A stretch of 64,000 nt of DNA from Ditylenchus dipsaci (taxonomy: Eukaryota > Nematoda > Chromadorea > Rhabditida > Anguinidae), in assembly GCA_004194705.1 (NCBI GenBank), contig SADC01000458.1, forward strand, positions 1-64,000, given 5' to 3'. Below are positions 44,967 to 55,640 of the stretch, piece after piece. How positions within the stretch are numbered: the first letter of the stretch is position 1; every line of letters starts with the position of its first letter. A program made the position numbers and the translations under genes. The notes under the pieces were generated by a model. It saw only the letters and a program-made list of their open reading frames with translations, was not told where the DNA came from and searched no databases.

Positions 44967-46646
44967 TTATTCAACATATGGTGTCCAACCCCCGAATGCT
45001 TCTTCGAGCTCTTTGGCCACTGCGATCAAGATTCGCTCATTGTACAAGCCACCCACCAAATGAACACTTCTGGGCATTTGGGTTTTTTCATCCAATCCAA
45101 TGGGTATGCTAATGGCTGGCCATCCCTGTAGATTGGCTAAACCAGCATACAGCCAATTATCGCGTTTCCATGCATATTCCCCGTTGAATGGTGCAACTGC
45201 ATTGGGATAGGAGGGCATAAGTAAGAGGCCTGAGTCTCCCAGTAGATCATCTAGCTCAACCTGCAGTTGGGATCGCATCTCTATGGCCAGTTGGCGTGTT
45301 TCCATGGTTGGAAGCTGACATTGGCGCACCAGACGGCCATGCACTTCACGACCAATCCCATATAAAGTGAATGAGCGGTTGAGCAGCAAGTTGACTGTGT
45401 CTTTTACAATCTGTAAAATGCGAAATTAGTTGGTTAGAACGGAGTAGCTTCACCTTGGCCAAACTGTCCCTAGGCTGTGGTTCATCTCGGTCAGCCCATG
45501 CCAGCCACATTTCTGAAACCCAGTTGGCTAGTGGTATGGACACCTCCTGTGCGTGTATCCCGTGCTTTTGCATGAAGTATTTGGCAACCCGCCTATTGCC
45601 CTCTTTGACTAATTCATCCACAGGTTCGCACTGGGGTACATCTGTAAAATGGGACAAATGGAAAAGTTTGATTCGACTCAAGTCCACAGGCTGGTCAAGT
45701 CGAAGCTTGGTGAGTTGCGGTTTGGCCAGCATGCATTGGAGAATGGTGGGTAAATCCTCTGCATAGCGACACATAGGGCCAATGGACCATAGTTGGGCCA
45801 TGGAGCTGTCCTCGTGCACTCCAGGGACCATTCCAGTTAGGGAAATGAGGCCGGCAGTTGGTTTCAGCCCGAAGCATCCACACATTGCGGCGGGTATGCG
45901 CACACTACCTCCACTGTCATTGCCCACACCGAAAAGTGAGCCTGCTGCACCAATCTGAATAAACACATACAACCTTTAAAAACTAGTGTTCAAACTCTTA
46001 CCAGTGCTCCTTCTCCCCCACTGCTACCACCCGGTGTTCTGCGCAGATCATATGGGTTGCATGTGTATCGTTGGGCCACCTCGTCCCAGGTCTCCAGGTC
46101 GTAAGCCATCCATGGCAAAGTGCTGATACCTATCGGAATGGCCCCTGCTTCTCGCAGTCTTTGCACTACAAAGGCATCTGCTTGTGCTGGCATGGAAATG
46201 GAAGAGGCCATAATGGGGTTTTGACCAGCTAGGGTGGGGTAGCCGGACACATCCAGGTTGTTTTTGATGGTGAATGGTACGCCAAGCAGGGGCCTAGCAA
46301 TGGCTAGATTAAGGAACTCGCTGGATTTTCGATCCAAATTCGCCAAATAAGTGTCCACCAATGAGGCCTGAACCAATGCCTCTTCCCCACAGTCAAACAC
46401 CAATGCGTTGAGCACTTTGTTCATCAATCGCATCCTGGTGACATATGCCTCAATGAGCTGCCTACTTGTTAGTTGTTTATCACGTATTTTCCCAGCCGCT
46501 TCTGTTGCTGAAATGAAGTAGATATGGTCTTGGGCACAAGAAGGCACTGGAAATGTCGCATGGAGTCTTGGACCGGCGAGTATGTGTTGGTAAATCTTAT
46601 AGAAAAAGTTGAACAATGGAAAATACAGGCGGAAGAAAATAGACAT
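44967..46646 (-). CDS. FAAH2: fatty-acid amide hydrolase 2-like amidase, three exons
   Basis: Amidase-signature serine hydrolase; the FAAH group hydrolyses fatty-acid amides at membranes. Exons on the minus strand: 46646-46002, 45954-45454, 45410-44967, giving 529 residues and a TAA stop, close to FAAH2 length. Introns of 47 and 43 nt are GT-AG, phase 0. Residues about 6-24 form one hydrophobic N-terminal anchor. Catalytic triad by motif: Lys128 in PFTIKNNLD, Ser208 in TPGGSSGGEGAL, and nucleophile Ser232 in NDSGGSVRIPA; the 24-residue spacing of the two serines is that of FAAH. The start is the first ATG before the anchor. No frame lesions. The substrate is inferred from the family only, and other amidase-signature functions are possible. 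Confidence 0.9.
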
Positions 46647-46916
46647 ACTAAATTTGTTTTATATAATTAATGGTAAAGGGACGTTTGTCACAAAAAGAGC
46701 GATGGGTAATAAATAATGAGAGGACGGAGTAATTGAGTTGTTAATTATAAGTTAGGCAAATGACACCTGCACAGCTTTCATAACACTATCATATCAATCC
46801 TTTTTGATGCAGTATTAATTTTTTTCTTCAAATGGGTTATATTCAGCATTAAAGCATATTCAATCGGAAATCGCGTTTTATCGGATATTAGTGCGTAATA
46901 AAGATATTTTTTTGGG
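46647..46916. other. upstream flank of the amidase gene
   Basis: About 270 bp of AT-rich sequence. No recognised promoter element. Confidence 0.4.
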
Positions 46917-47320
46917 GAAGTGGTCAGTTAGCAATTTTTTTTTCAAAATTTTTGATATTTTTTGCCATAAAAGTACTCTTTTTGTAGAAAACAGTTTTTC
47001 TTAGGCCACCCAGTCGTTGAAATTTCCTCAGGAATCCGAATCGAAAAACAGAATTTTAAAATAACGCGTGGTTGCAGAGATATGACCTAAAGTTGGGTGC
47101 TTGTCATTTTTAAATGATGATTCAAATGATGACCATCCAACTTTAGGTCATATCTCCGCAACCACGCGTTATTTTAAAATTCTGTTTTTTGATTCGGATT
47201 CCTGAGGAAATTTCAACAACTGGGTGGCCTAAGAAAAACTGTTTTCCACAAAAAGAGTACTTTTATGGCAAAAGATATCAAAAATTTTGAAAAAACTATC
47301 GCTAACTGACCGTACACCAT
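46917..47320. repeat. 400-bp foldback
   Basis: Arms begin TGGTCAGTTAGCAATTTTTT and contain CATAAAAGTACTCTTTTTGT and TAACGCGTGGTTGCAGAGAT; the right arm is the inverse with few mismatches. The centre is a TTTAAATGATGATTCAAATGATG stretch. Flanks show no clear target duplication. Confidence 0.8.
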
Positions 47321-47338
47321 TTTTTTGCAATGTATCTA

Positions 47339-47674
47339 CAGGGTGTCCCGAAAAACTAGAGCATTTTTATTTTATTTGAAAATCCGCCTTTCACAAGTTT
47401 TAACCAATTTTTCATCTAAATATAGTGTTTGAAGTGTGTCTGTCTGTACGGATTTTGAATTCCCGCCAAATATTTTTAGTCTATTTTAGCCTTTTTGCGT
47501 TGATTAGTTGCTAGTTATTAGCAATGTTCGCGAAAAAGTATTTTGTTGTGTGATGTAATATAATACACAAAATTATATCAATAGTTAGTTTATTTGACAA
47601 ACAATTTGATATGCTTAAATGGTGTGTAATCAACTTTTGCAACACTTGCTCACAAAACAAATATGCAACAAATG
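47339..47674. other. non-coding, possible lone mariner end
   Basis: ACAGGGTGTCCCGAAAAACT at 47339 resembles a mariner-type terminal sequence; no partner end was found. The rest is AT-rich. Confidence 0.4.
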
Positions 47675-48427
47675 CAGTGTTGTGCTGAGGACGATTTTTT
47701 GGCCTGTGAGTGAGAGTGAGTGAGAATGAAATTCGCCCTCACAGGCTGTGAGTGAGAGTGAGAATTTTGAAATTTGTCCTCACTGAGAGTGAAAATCTCA
47801 CTGAGATCTCAGTGAGAATTGAAAATTGTCGATTTGCAATTTTTTATTAAGCAAAATTTCGGGAATTGATATAAACAAATGATTGTGTATTCAAAAGAGT
47901 AAATTGAGTTCGACTTCTATGTCTTGCCGTTGCTAACCCGCATTGAGAGAAAGTTCGTTCGATTGGGCTGCTCGTCGCCGGCGTGCTTAATATTTCTAAT
48001 GCCAGCTCAGCAATATATTTCCACTCCTGAAATGTTCTCTTGCGACTAATATTTCAGCTTGATGGAAGATTATTTACTGTGGACTGCATGCCTATCCAAA
48101 ATTTCGTCGTCTCAGTAGGATTTTCGATAGAGCAGTTCTGATTTCACTTTTTATATTTCGGTTGAGCACACGAAAATCTCGAGATCGAATTCCAAATTTT
48201 CCGATTTTTGGGGACTCAAAAATAGAATCCCCGGGGCTTCTATTAAAGGAAATACGGTATTCCACCCATTTTATTCAATACCTATTTTACAGCTATGTAA
48301 ATTTTTTTTATTCACTTAACATACTCGACGTTTACTTTGTGCTCTTCATTATTTTAATTATCTAACTTATCTTTGTAAACAATTTATTTTTACAACCTCA
48401 CTTGATTTCGTTGCATGATTTGAAATA

Positions 48428-49223
48428 CCGTATTTATTCTAATAGACGCACAGTCTCTATTTGACGCACAGGGGTCGAGGGGGTTGAAAAATAGACGCAC
48501 AGTCTCTAATAGACGCACACCCCTAGGCGTTTTACCTACACTGTTTTTTTCTATTTATTGTAACTATTATTTGTTATTTAGGCGCCAGATGTTTGCTGGA
48601 ATTCTCCATTCAAAGCCAAGATCCGCCAATTCTACGAAGACTGGATGATGCACGGGGAGAAAGAATTTACAAACAACGGGAATCCAAAGGCTGCTTCAAT
48701 GGCTGTCTATTTGCAATGGATCGTCAACGCTTAGGAAAGCCTTTAAAAAGAGCTCATCATCAACTCGTTCAGGGCTTGCGGGATCACCAATGCAACCGAT
48801 GGGAGCGAGGACAGCGAAATTCATTGTTTCAAGAAGGAGGGTCCGGTTCCAGGTGGTCGATCAAAGCTGCAGCAAGCAAGAGTAGACAAGGAATTGGCTG
48901 AGCTACTCGAAGAAATCGATTTCGAAGAGGAAGACAAAAATGTTATGAATGATAGTGATTCATCGCTTGAGTGTTGATTGTTCGTGTGTTGGTTAATTGT
49001 TATTGTCCAATAAAGAAATTAGTGTACATTGGATTGTCAGCAGTATTGAAAATATTGCTCAAATTTTTCCTTGGTATGTATAGAAAAAATTCGGCGCCTT
49101 CGGCGCCTATGGGTTGAAAAATAGACGAACAGTCTCTATTAGACGCACAGTCTCTAATAGACGCACAGGGGTCAGGGGGGGTTGAAAATAGACGCACATG
49201 TGCGTCTATTAGAATAAATACGG
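48428..49223. mobile_element. pogo-like element with CCGTATTT ends carrying a transposase exon
   Basis: TA-flanked, starts CCGTATTTATTCTAATAGAC and ends with the inverse GTCTATTAGAATAAATACGG. Subterminal AATAGACGCACAGTCTCT units are repeated at both sides. Inside is the last exon of a pogo/Tigger-type transposase with a poly(A) signal. It is the only member of the CCGTATTT family here with recognisable coding sequence and so links the MITEs to a transposase group. Confidence 0.8.
48582..48977 (+). pseudogene. pogo/Tigger-type transposase, C-terminal exon with stops
   Basis: Starts after TTATTTAG with APDVCWNSPFKAKIRQFYEDW, close to the DV-x-x-NKPFK segment of pogo-group DDE transposases that follows the last catalytic residue. 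It continues through NGNPKAASMAVYLQWIVNA, IINSFRACGITNATDGSED and an acidic tail LLEEIDFEEEDKN to TGA. Two in-frame stops interrupt it: TAG after IVNA (a Trp codon is expected) and TAA a few codons on. An AATAAA lies about 30 bp after the stop. The N-terminal half, including the DNA-binding domain and first catalytic Asp residues, is absent. Inactive. Confidence 0.8.
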
Positions 49224-49589
49224 TAATAAAGACAATTAATTCAAGAATGATATAAATTGATGAGTCTATGTAACGGAAATTCTCAAAAATTCTCACTGAA
49301 ATTGAGTGAGAATGATATTTTGTGTGAGTGAGAGTGAGTGAGAATGGCATTTGTCCTCACAGGCTGTGAGTGAGAGTGAGAATTTTGAATTTTGTCCTCA
49401 CAGGCTGTGAGTGAGATTCTCACTGAGAATTCTCAGTGAGATTCTCACTCGGAGTGAGCTCAGCACAACACTGAACAAATGTATAAAATTTATAAATTTC
49501 AATGCTTCCCATTAATCAATGACATCCACTCAAAAAACTATTTAAAGAATAAGATTTTGTTTACATTTGAACTTTTTGACGCTACTCGG

Positions 49590-50520
49590 TAATACCTCCC
49601 CCCCAAAAACCGACTTTTTAGGAGTGTCTAAAAACCATTTTTAAGCAATAATTCCGCCATAAAAGGTCGATAAAAACAATTTAAAAGGGATTATGGGCCG
49701 TATTAGGAGGGGAAGGGAATAAAACAGGGCCACTTTTTTAGCTGCTTTACCATGTTTTTCAACTCGGGCCGTGGCAAAATAGGCTCTATATGCATTTTAT
49801 GATCAAATGTACTTCTCGGAATCATGTCTAAAGTAAGTGTGTGCGCGAATCTCTAGCTCTCAAGCCCCCTGCGCCCCTTCGGGCGCAGGAAGCTTGGGGC
49901 TGGGAGTTCAGATGCGCACACGCACATACCTTAGACACATATCACTCGTAAGTGACTTTGGATGCATGATAAAGCATGCATACCAGAGTTTATTCATGCA
50001 GTAAGCCCAGTATTCAAAACTATGTTCAAAATCTTTGCTTTTTCACCGCAGAGAATTTCCCCTCGTTTTACAAGACCGGGCCAGAGACCCAGCATCCAAA
50101 AATTTAGCCTAGCACTCAGAAAATGCTAGGCCTATGCGTAAACCCGCGAGGTCCACCCCGCTGATCCGCTTGGTCCATGAAAAATACTTATACTTATGCC
50201 TGCACCACAAGTTCCTGGGTTTAAAAGTGCCTTTAGACGCTTAGAGAATTAATACTCTAAGGATACCAACCATCTCGAGAAGTGGCCCTGTATTATTCCT
50301 TTCCCTCCCAACACAGCCCGCAATCCCATTTAAATTGCTTTTCTGGTCCTTTTATGGCGAAATTATTGTGTAAAAATGGTTTTTGACCATCCCTAAAAAA
50401 GTCGGTTTTTTGGGGGGGGGGGGGCTATATGACAGTAGGTCGATTTTTTTTGGGGGGGGGGGTATATTACAGTAGCGCTTTTGGGGGGTATATTACAGTA
50501 GCGCCGAATTATCTATAACG
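49590..50520. mobile_element. large palindrome, relative of 34774-35627
   Basis: Shares the GGGAAGGGAATAAAAC, TTTTTCAACTCGGGCC and AAGTAAGTGTGTGCGCG phrases and the GCGCCCCTTCGGGCGC hairpin centre (about 49875) with the copy at 34774. Its right arm is interrupted by unique sequence (about 50030-50270). Ends near G-runs at 49600 and 50415. Non-coding. Confidence 0.65.
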
Positions 50521-50691
50521 CGTTTTGCAAGTATTTCGAATAAATCAAATTTCCGGCAATCATCAACTTTGCTTGAGTGAGAAAAACCAGTAAAAGAATA
50601 TATCAAAACTAATAATAAATGCAAAATAGCCATTTGTTTCTAAAAATTTGTTATTTCATTTATTTCGATAAGACTAATTATTCATACTAAC

Positions 50692-51066
50692 CAGGGTGGT
50701 ATACTTAACTATTACCTCAGCCATCAGCCTCAGCCGGCTGAGGTCTGAATTTTTCCTCACCCGGCTGAGTTCAAACTCAGCCGGCTGACTGAAATTCAAT
50801 AATTAGCAACAGTCTTGAAGGAAATTTAATCTCTGAATCTTTTTATTAACTGAACACTTCGAACTCGTTATAAAACAGTTAAAAATAAACGCAAAACGCC
50901 AAAATTTAATGCGAAAATTTTCCTCAGCCGGCTGAGGTCTGAAAAATTTACCTCAGCCTCAGCCGTCAGCCGGGCTTAAAATTTTACCTCAGCCTTCAGC
51001 CTCAGCAGGCCGATAGCTGAGTTCAAGCTCAGTCGGCCAAAGTAGTCGGCTGAGGACACCACCCTG
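50692..51066. mobile_element. hAT-like MITE with CCTCAGCCGGCTGA arms
   Basis: Ends CAGGGTGGTATAC and the inverse GACACCACCCTG. The flanking 8-mers are ATACTAAC and ATACCAAC, a duplication with one mismatch. Both arms consist of CTCAGCCGGCTGAG and CCTCAGCC units, which are themselves palindromic. 375 bp, no coding capacity. Confidence 0.75.
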
Positions 51067-51290
51067 ATACCAACCGTATTTATTGCTGTTTTCCCTCCTT
51101 GATTCGGATCCTATGCAGGAACGAACTTCTGGTGATGTCACTATATAGAGGTTTGTCTGTATGGTCTTTTTAAGCATTTTTAACTTTTAAATAACTTTGT
51201 TTTTGGGTTGAACAGCAAAACTCAAACTGTAACTGTGGAATTTGAAACTGTGATTATCATAATAATCATTGCATAAAATGGCACTTTTAA

Positions 51291-51595
51291 AGGGGCATGC
51301 TCGCCGCCGATGGGAATATTTTGAAAGGCGGGTACCAGGTCAATTCAAAAAAGAATTATTTTGGAATGCAACTTTGTTGAATGCTTTTTTGTGATAAGTA
51401 ATAAAAAAACACTGCCATCGATAAATAGCATCGGTGGCTCAGTGTGAAAGTCGTCGTCGGTTCGATTCCGATTGGAAGTAAAAATTTTCCTTGACTTTTA
51501 CAAAAAATGCGATATTTAATTCTCGTTTGAATTGACCTGGTACCCGCCTTTCGAAATATTCCCATCGGCGGCAAGCATGCCCTTTAAAAAAGCAA
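51291..51595. repeat. foldback enclosing a single tRNA-like segment
   Basis: Arms AAAGGGGCATGCTCGCCGCC ... AGGCGGGTACCAGGTCAATTC and the inverse, about 65 bp each. Between them (about 51428-51478) is GCATCGGTGGCTCAGTGTGAAAG, an A-box match, and GTCGGTTCGATTCCGATTGG, a very good B box/T-arm. The pair fits an RNA polymerase III internal promoter, but the spacing is short and no full cloverleaf is evident. Confidence 0.7.
51428..51478 (+). ncRNA. tRNA-like segment with polymerase III A and B boxes
   Basis: TGGCTCAGTGTGAAAG is followed about 10 nt later by GGTTCGATTCC. The boxes are nearly consensus, but the segment between them is too short for a normal tRNA anticodon arm. It is better read as a SINE-like head than as a working tRNA gene. 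Confidence 0.4.
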
Positions 51596-52028
51596 CCAAA
51601 TGTCCTTTATTTACGAAAATGTCCATTTTAGAGGTTTGGGGTAGCCGGAATTTTATCAGGACAAGAGGGGATAGCTCAAGGACCTCTTGAGTTTTTTTTT
51701 TCACCTACACAGTTTTTAACTCTACACTCTTTTTAATTTACAATTTTTTCGAACGAAAAGTTAGAGGCTGAAGCCTGGTTAAGCCGCTCTTTCCCTTGGA
51801 TGGGCTCATGACCAGTGTTCATAAAAATAATTTATTTTAGTCAATAACAGGAGTGACGTTTAATATGTGGGCTCTAACTAATAGATCGGCATTGTTTTTT
51901 GTACTAAGCCACTTTGATTTATTTCTTATAAACAAGGTTTTCGTTCAAAGAAGCGAAAACCTAATTTTTTTTTAAATTTCAAAATGCCTTCAACTTTTAA
52001 ATCCAGTATTCGGCAGTTTGCTGTAAAT

Positions 52029-52339
52029 TTAGAACCGATTGAAGGTGGAGCTTTTTGTTTTTGCTTCTATCAGAGTACTAGAACTCGCCGCACTTTTAGG
52101 TTCCGCCTGCTCTCCTGTAGCATCATCTAACTGAACTCTATCTGAGTTTTCTGCGGGAAACGAAAACCTATTTTCCTTGTTAGTCACATCAGCTTGTACC
52201 ATGTTCCTCTGTGAAATTTGACCAACTTGTCTGTGACTCCTCTCTGGCAACATTCTCATGGCATGTTCTGTCCCTGCAAACATTTTTAGTTTGACTGTAG
52301 TTGATTCAACGTCTTCTTGCTCTTCACCATATCTATGCA
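52029..52339 (-). CDS. last exon of an unrecognised minus-strand gene
   Basis: On the minus strand, after an AAAATAG splice site, the frame HRYGEEQEDVESTTVKLKMF... runs about 102 residues to a TAA. It is hydrophilic, rich in Glu, Lys, Ser and Thr, with no hydrophobic segment and no domain I know. Amino-acid composition looks like real coding sequence, unlike nearby frames. A CCGTATTT-ended element (52360-53895) sits about 20 bp upstream, within the presumed intron. The preceding exon may be 54177-53915. Function unknown. Confidence 0.5.
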
Positions 52340-52359
52340 CTATTTTGCCAGAAAGATTA

Positions 52360-53895
52360 CCGTATTTACTCTAATAATAGCCAAGGGGCCTAGCAGACTA
52401 TTTGAAAAGTGAAAATGAAAAATTGAAAATGAAAAATTGAAAAATGAAAATTCTCAAGCAGACTAATATTCGAAAAATTGAAAATTGAAAATGAAAAGTG
52501 AAAATGAAAAATTGAAAATTTTTTCATTTTCAAGCAGACTATTGAAAAATTGAAAAGTGAAAATTTTTTTCAATTTTTCATGAAAAATTGATGACCGGTC
52601 ATCCCGTCATCAATTTTTCAGAATTTTACATAGCTTAATTCTGGGGCTATTTTTATGCGCTGAACACGATTTTGGGCTCAGATTTTGTGTTTTTGTGATA
52701 GAACAAGTAGTAAATTGCTTTATTTGCTTCTACTTCAGGCGATGTCTGCAAGCGACAGTGATAACAGCAGTGAAAATGGTGCTATTCGTTCGAGGGTGTT
52801 TTAACTAAAAGGCACATTTGGTAAAATTTCTTTTGGTAAAGGCACATGTGGTAAGAAACTTTTCGGTAAAGCACTTTTTCCGTGGATATTTTCAGGTGGT
52901 ATATCTTTTTGGTCATAGAGTTCTTGTTTTTGGCCATAGATCTTATTGGCTGTTTTGGTCACAGAGACACCGTTTTCGGAGGCAATAGACGTTTTTCCAA
53001 TCATCTAAAAGCACTTTATGCTCTCCGAACCCCGTTAAGCACCTAGTGACCAGGACTTTTCAGGGCGTTTGGGTGAATTTACCCCTACTCTGGAGTTACC
53101 TGGATATAACCTGCCCAGGTGGTAGCCACCCCAGGTTTGGAGTTGGGTAGGTAAAATCGCACTTTTAGTCTTAACAAGCCGAATTCCTCACACAATTTTT
53201 AAGTAAGAAAAATGGTTTATTTTTTATTATACAGAAATTTTAATTTTGTAGGCCATCCAGGTGGACATCCACCTGACCAGGATTTAACCACCACACGTTT
53301 TGGGGTTTGCGTGGATGAAATATTGATTTTTGTCCTGATAACCTAATCTAACACATAATTTTAAGTTAGAAAAAATGAGTATAATTAAGAAGAATTTAAT
53401 GGGAGGAAATAGATATAGAAACCAGGAGAAAGAAAGGGAAAGAGAAGAAAAAGTTGGAATAAGAAGGTCTTTGACACAAAACAACTACAAAGTGCCTTAC
53501 TAAAAAAATTTACCAAATATGCCTTTACCAAAAAAAATTTTACCAAATGTGCCTTTTACCAAATATTCTTTACCTTTTTCGGTACAGCCCCCCCCCAAAC
53601 AGCCCCCGTACAGCCCCAAAAATACAATTCGCAAAATGAAAATTTTGAGTGAAAATGAAAAATTGAAAAATCCTTAGTCTGCTTTAAAAAGTGGAAATGT
53701 TTCACTTTTCATTTTCACTTTTCATTTTCAATTTTTCAATAGTCAGCTTCAGAATTTTCATTTTCAATTTTTCATTTTCAATTTTTCATGAAAATTTTTC
53801 ATTTTTCAAATAGTCTGCTAGGCCCCAGGGCTACTAATTTTCAACCACCCTTTTTGCGGCTACAAATAGAGGGGCTAGTATTAGAGTAAATACGG
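52360..53895. mobile_element. 1.5-kb CCGTATTT-ended element with GAAAATGAAAAATT arms
   Basis: Left end CCGTATTTACTCTAATAATAG; right end CTAGTATTAGAGTAAATACGG. The arms are long runs of GAAAATGAAAAATTGAAAA and the inverse, with the marker AGCAGACTATT and its inverse. Inside, a second inverted repeat (about 52800-53575) has arms of GGCACATTTGGTAAAATTT units, and it encloses two copies of the GGTGGACATCCACCTG satellite (about 53050-53350) also found at 58600-61500. Three elements are nested. The left side keeps a TA; the right is AA. Confidence 0.75.
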
Positions 53896-53914
53896 AAGCA
53901 GAATTCAACTCTAC

Positions 53915-54177
53915 AATCTAGTAGCTGATGATGGCCTATCCGCCTGGCGAGGGTGGCTATGTGGCCTTTTCAGCGATATGACCACAGGGGATGGTTGGTC
54001 TCCACGCGTCACTTTTCTCAAAATTTGGTTTCGGTCAATTGCTTTGTCTCGTTTCTCATTAAGAATCTTCATGCCTCTGGACTCTCAATCCCTCTCAGAA
54101 GGAGGACCTTCAGTTGAGGCTGTGGGAGCAGGTGAGGTGTTTTCACGGGGTTGCTCTACATTTTTGTCGCTGGCAAG
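53915..54177 (-). CDS. probable exon of an unrecognised minus-strand gene, one in-frame stop
   Basis: After a TTTTGTTCAG splice site on the minus strand the frame reads LASDKNVEQPRENTSPAPTA ... to a TGA, then continues in the same frame as GMKILNEKRDKAIDRNQILR ... RPHSHPRQADRPSSA. A single TGG to TGA change would explain the stop. The donor at 53914 (GTAGAG) is weak and the splice phase to 52339 does not fit exactly, so the link is tentative. Pro/Ser/Arg-rich, no known domain. Confidence 0.4.
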
Positions 54178-54312
54178 CTGAACAAAATTCAAAAGAGGGG
54201 GCTAGTAACAACAGAAATAACCAACTTGCTCAGATATCTCATTAAGATGTGCAGTTTTTCAAATGATTAAATAAAAAATATTCAATGACCACCCTCTCTG
54301 CTGATATTGCTG

Positions 54313-54516
54313 GCTTTAAAGGACCATACTTGTTGATGCAAATGAGAATTTGTCAAATTCAAATGCGCGCGGACAGTTCTCTTTTGTCTCTCACTATACT
54401 CTTTTGAGTCGCTCAAAATAACTCCAAAGAGTAGAGTGCGAGACGAAGAGAAGTGTCCCGCGCGCATTTGAATTGCCAAATTTTCATTTGCATCAACAAG
54501 TATGGTACTTTAAGTA
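54313..54516. mobile_element. palindrome of the AAAGGACCAT family
   Basis: Arms TAAAGGACCATACTTGTTGA ... GACAGTTCTCTTTTGTCTC and the inverse around TACTCTTTTGAGTCGC. About 204 bp; relative of the element at 4861-5527 without AAGGTCA repeats. It lies beside the exon fragment at 54520-54600. Confidence 0.75.
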
Positions 54517-54519
54517 AAA

Positions 54520-54600
54520 GCAGTCAAGAACCTTGGTTTCGGAAGAGACGACGAGTAAGAAGCAAAGGCCGCAACCGAATTCCTTTGATTGAAAGATAGC
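54520..54600 (-). pseudogene. duplicate fragment of an exon at 55888-55965
   Basis: About 75 bp match the exon of the gene at 55728-56707 (phrase TCAAGAACCTTGGTTTC and onward) with about ten differences. On the minus strand it reads LSFNQRNSVAAFASYSSSLP against LSLIQKNSVAASASYSSPLP in the parent. The similarity stops abruptly on both sides, and the left border is at the end of the palindrome 54313-54516. Confidence 0.65.
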
Positions 54601-55415
54601 TTTATCAGTTTTTTGAGTTCAGGAGCCATTTATGGCAAGTCAGACTCGTCTATGCCTTCCAGTGCTGTCCCTATAGATGACACGCTTTAGCAATTGGAGC
54701 ACTAGCTTTAAGACATTGCTTCTGAATGCAGCTAAACCTTGTGTCCTTGGAGATAATCGACAAGAGAGTGAATGTAAAATCTTTGTATAAAGCTGTCCGA
54801 TAATGGGGATTTGCCAAATTCCGTTTGCGTCGGAATTAAGAAAGACATCGTGGAAAGCTAAACACTAGTTTTTCGGGGGATACTCTTTAACTTATAATGC
54901 TGTTCACATAGAAATTATGATAAAGATAACGCATATTTTCATGGCAGGCATTGCGAGCTCATTACCGAATGTTAAACCAGTTCATGGGGCGTATCGGATA
55001 ATAATTGGCTAACGCATTTGGATAATTTTGGAATTCATAAATTTTTGACCAAACATCAAAAAAAGGGGAACCTTTTTATTTTTCGCTTAAAGGACCATCG
55101 CCGTTGATGACAATGGCAATTTCGAGTTTTTGAATTCGCTGGGGACAGCTCCCTTTTTGCGAAAATATATTTCGGTTTACTTTTAGTTTGCGATTAATTT
55201 TGTTCAAAATTACGAACCATCTACTAGTCGAGTCCAAGGGGAGGCCCAGCTAAAACATCCCGAGAGGTCATTTTAACTACAATGTTTTTCGATCTTCTTA
55301 ACAATTTTTTCCGAGAAATCTGACGGGGGGCTATAGTTCACTCAAACGACCCCCCCCCCCCGCCTACGCCCATTCCCGTACCACAGCAAGCCTAATACAA
55401 AATGAAGCTTTTTAT
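54601..55415. other. no gene recognised
   Basis: Unique-looking sequence to about 55000. Then AAAGGACCATCGCCGTTGATG at 55087 is a lone end of the AAAGGACCAT family, and about 55240-55375 is a CCGAGAGGTCATTTT ... CCTACGCCCAT MITE scrap. Confidence 0.45.
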
Positions 55416-55419
55416 CAAA

Positions 55420-55593
55420 TACAGTCAACCCTCGATTAATGTCACCCTCGTATAACTTCACCCAAAAATTGACCAATTTGGTCGGCCTTGACTGAAATTT
55501 GTCGAAGTGAACCATCGATTTAGGCGTCACCCTCGATTAACACCACCTTAAGGCCGGTCCGTGGGGGTGACGCTAATTGGAGGTTAGACTGTA
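55420..55593. mobile_element. Tigger-like MITE, diverged
   Basis: TACAGTCAACCCTCGATTAATG at the left and GGAGGTTAGACTGTA at the right, with internal GTCACCCTCGATTAA repeats. Kin of 18998-19136. Confidence 0.7.
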
Positions 55594-55640
55594 TGAATAA
55601 AAAGACTGAATAGGCAAAAAACAAAGAGCACCACTTACAT

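Larger units (their letters stand above)
47675..49473. mobile_element. hAT-like element with GTGAGTGAGA arms, exact 8-bp duplication
   Basis: Ends CAGTGTTGTGCTGAG and the inverse CTCAGCACAACACTG, flanked by AACAAATG on both sides (47667-47674 and 49474-49481). Inside each end is about 120-180 bp of GTGAGTGAGAGTGAGAATT repeats, partly self-complementary (CTCACTGAGATCTCAGTGAG). The core holds an old CCGTATTT scrap (about 48095-48260) and the complete pogo-like element 48428-49223. CAGTGTTG ends plus 8-bp duplications fit hAT (Charlie/hobo type). No hAT transposase present. Confidence 0.85.
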
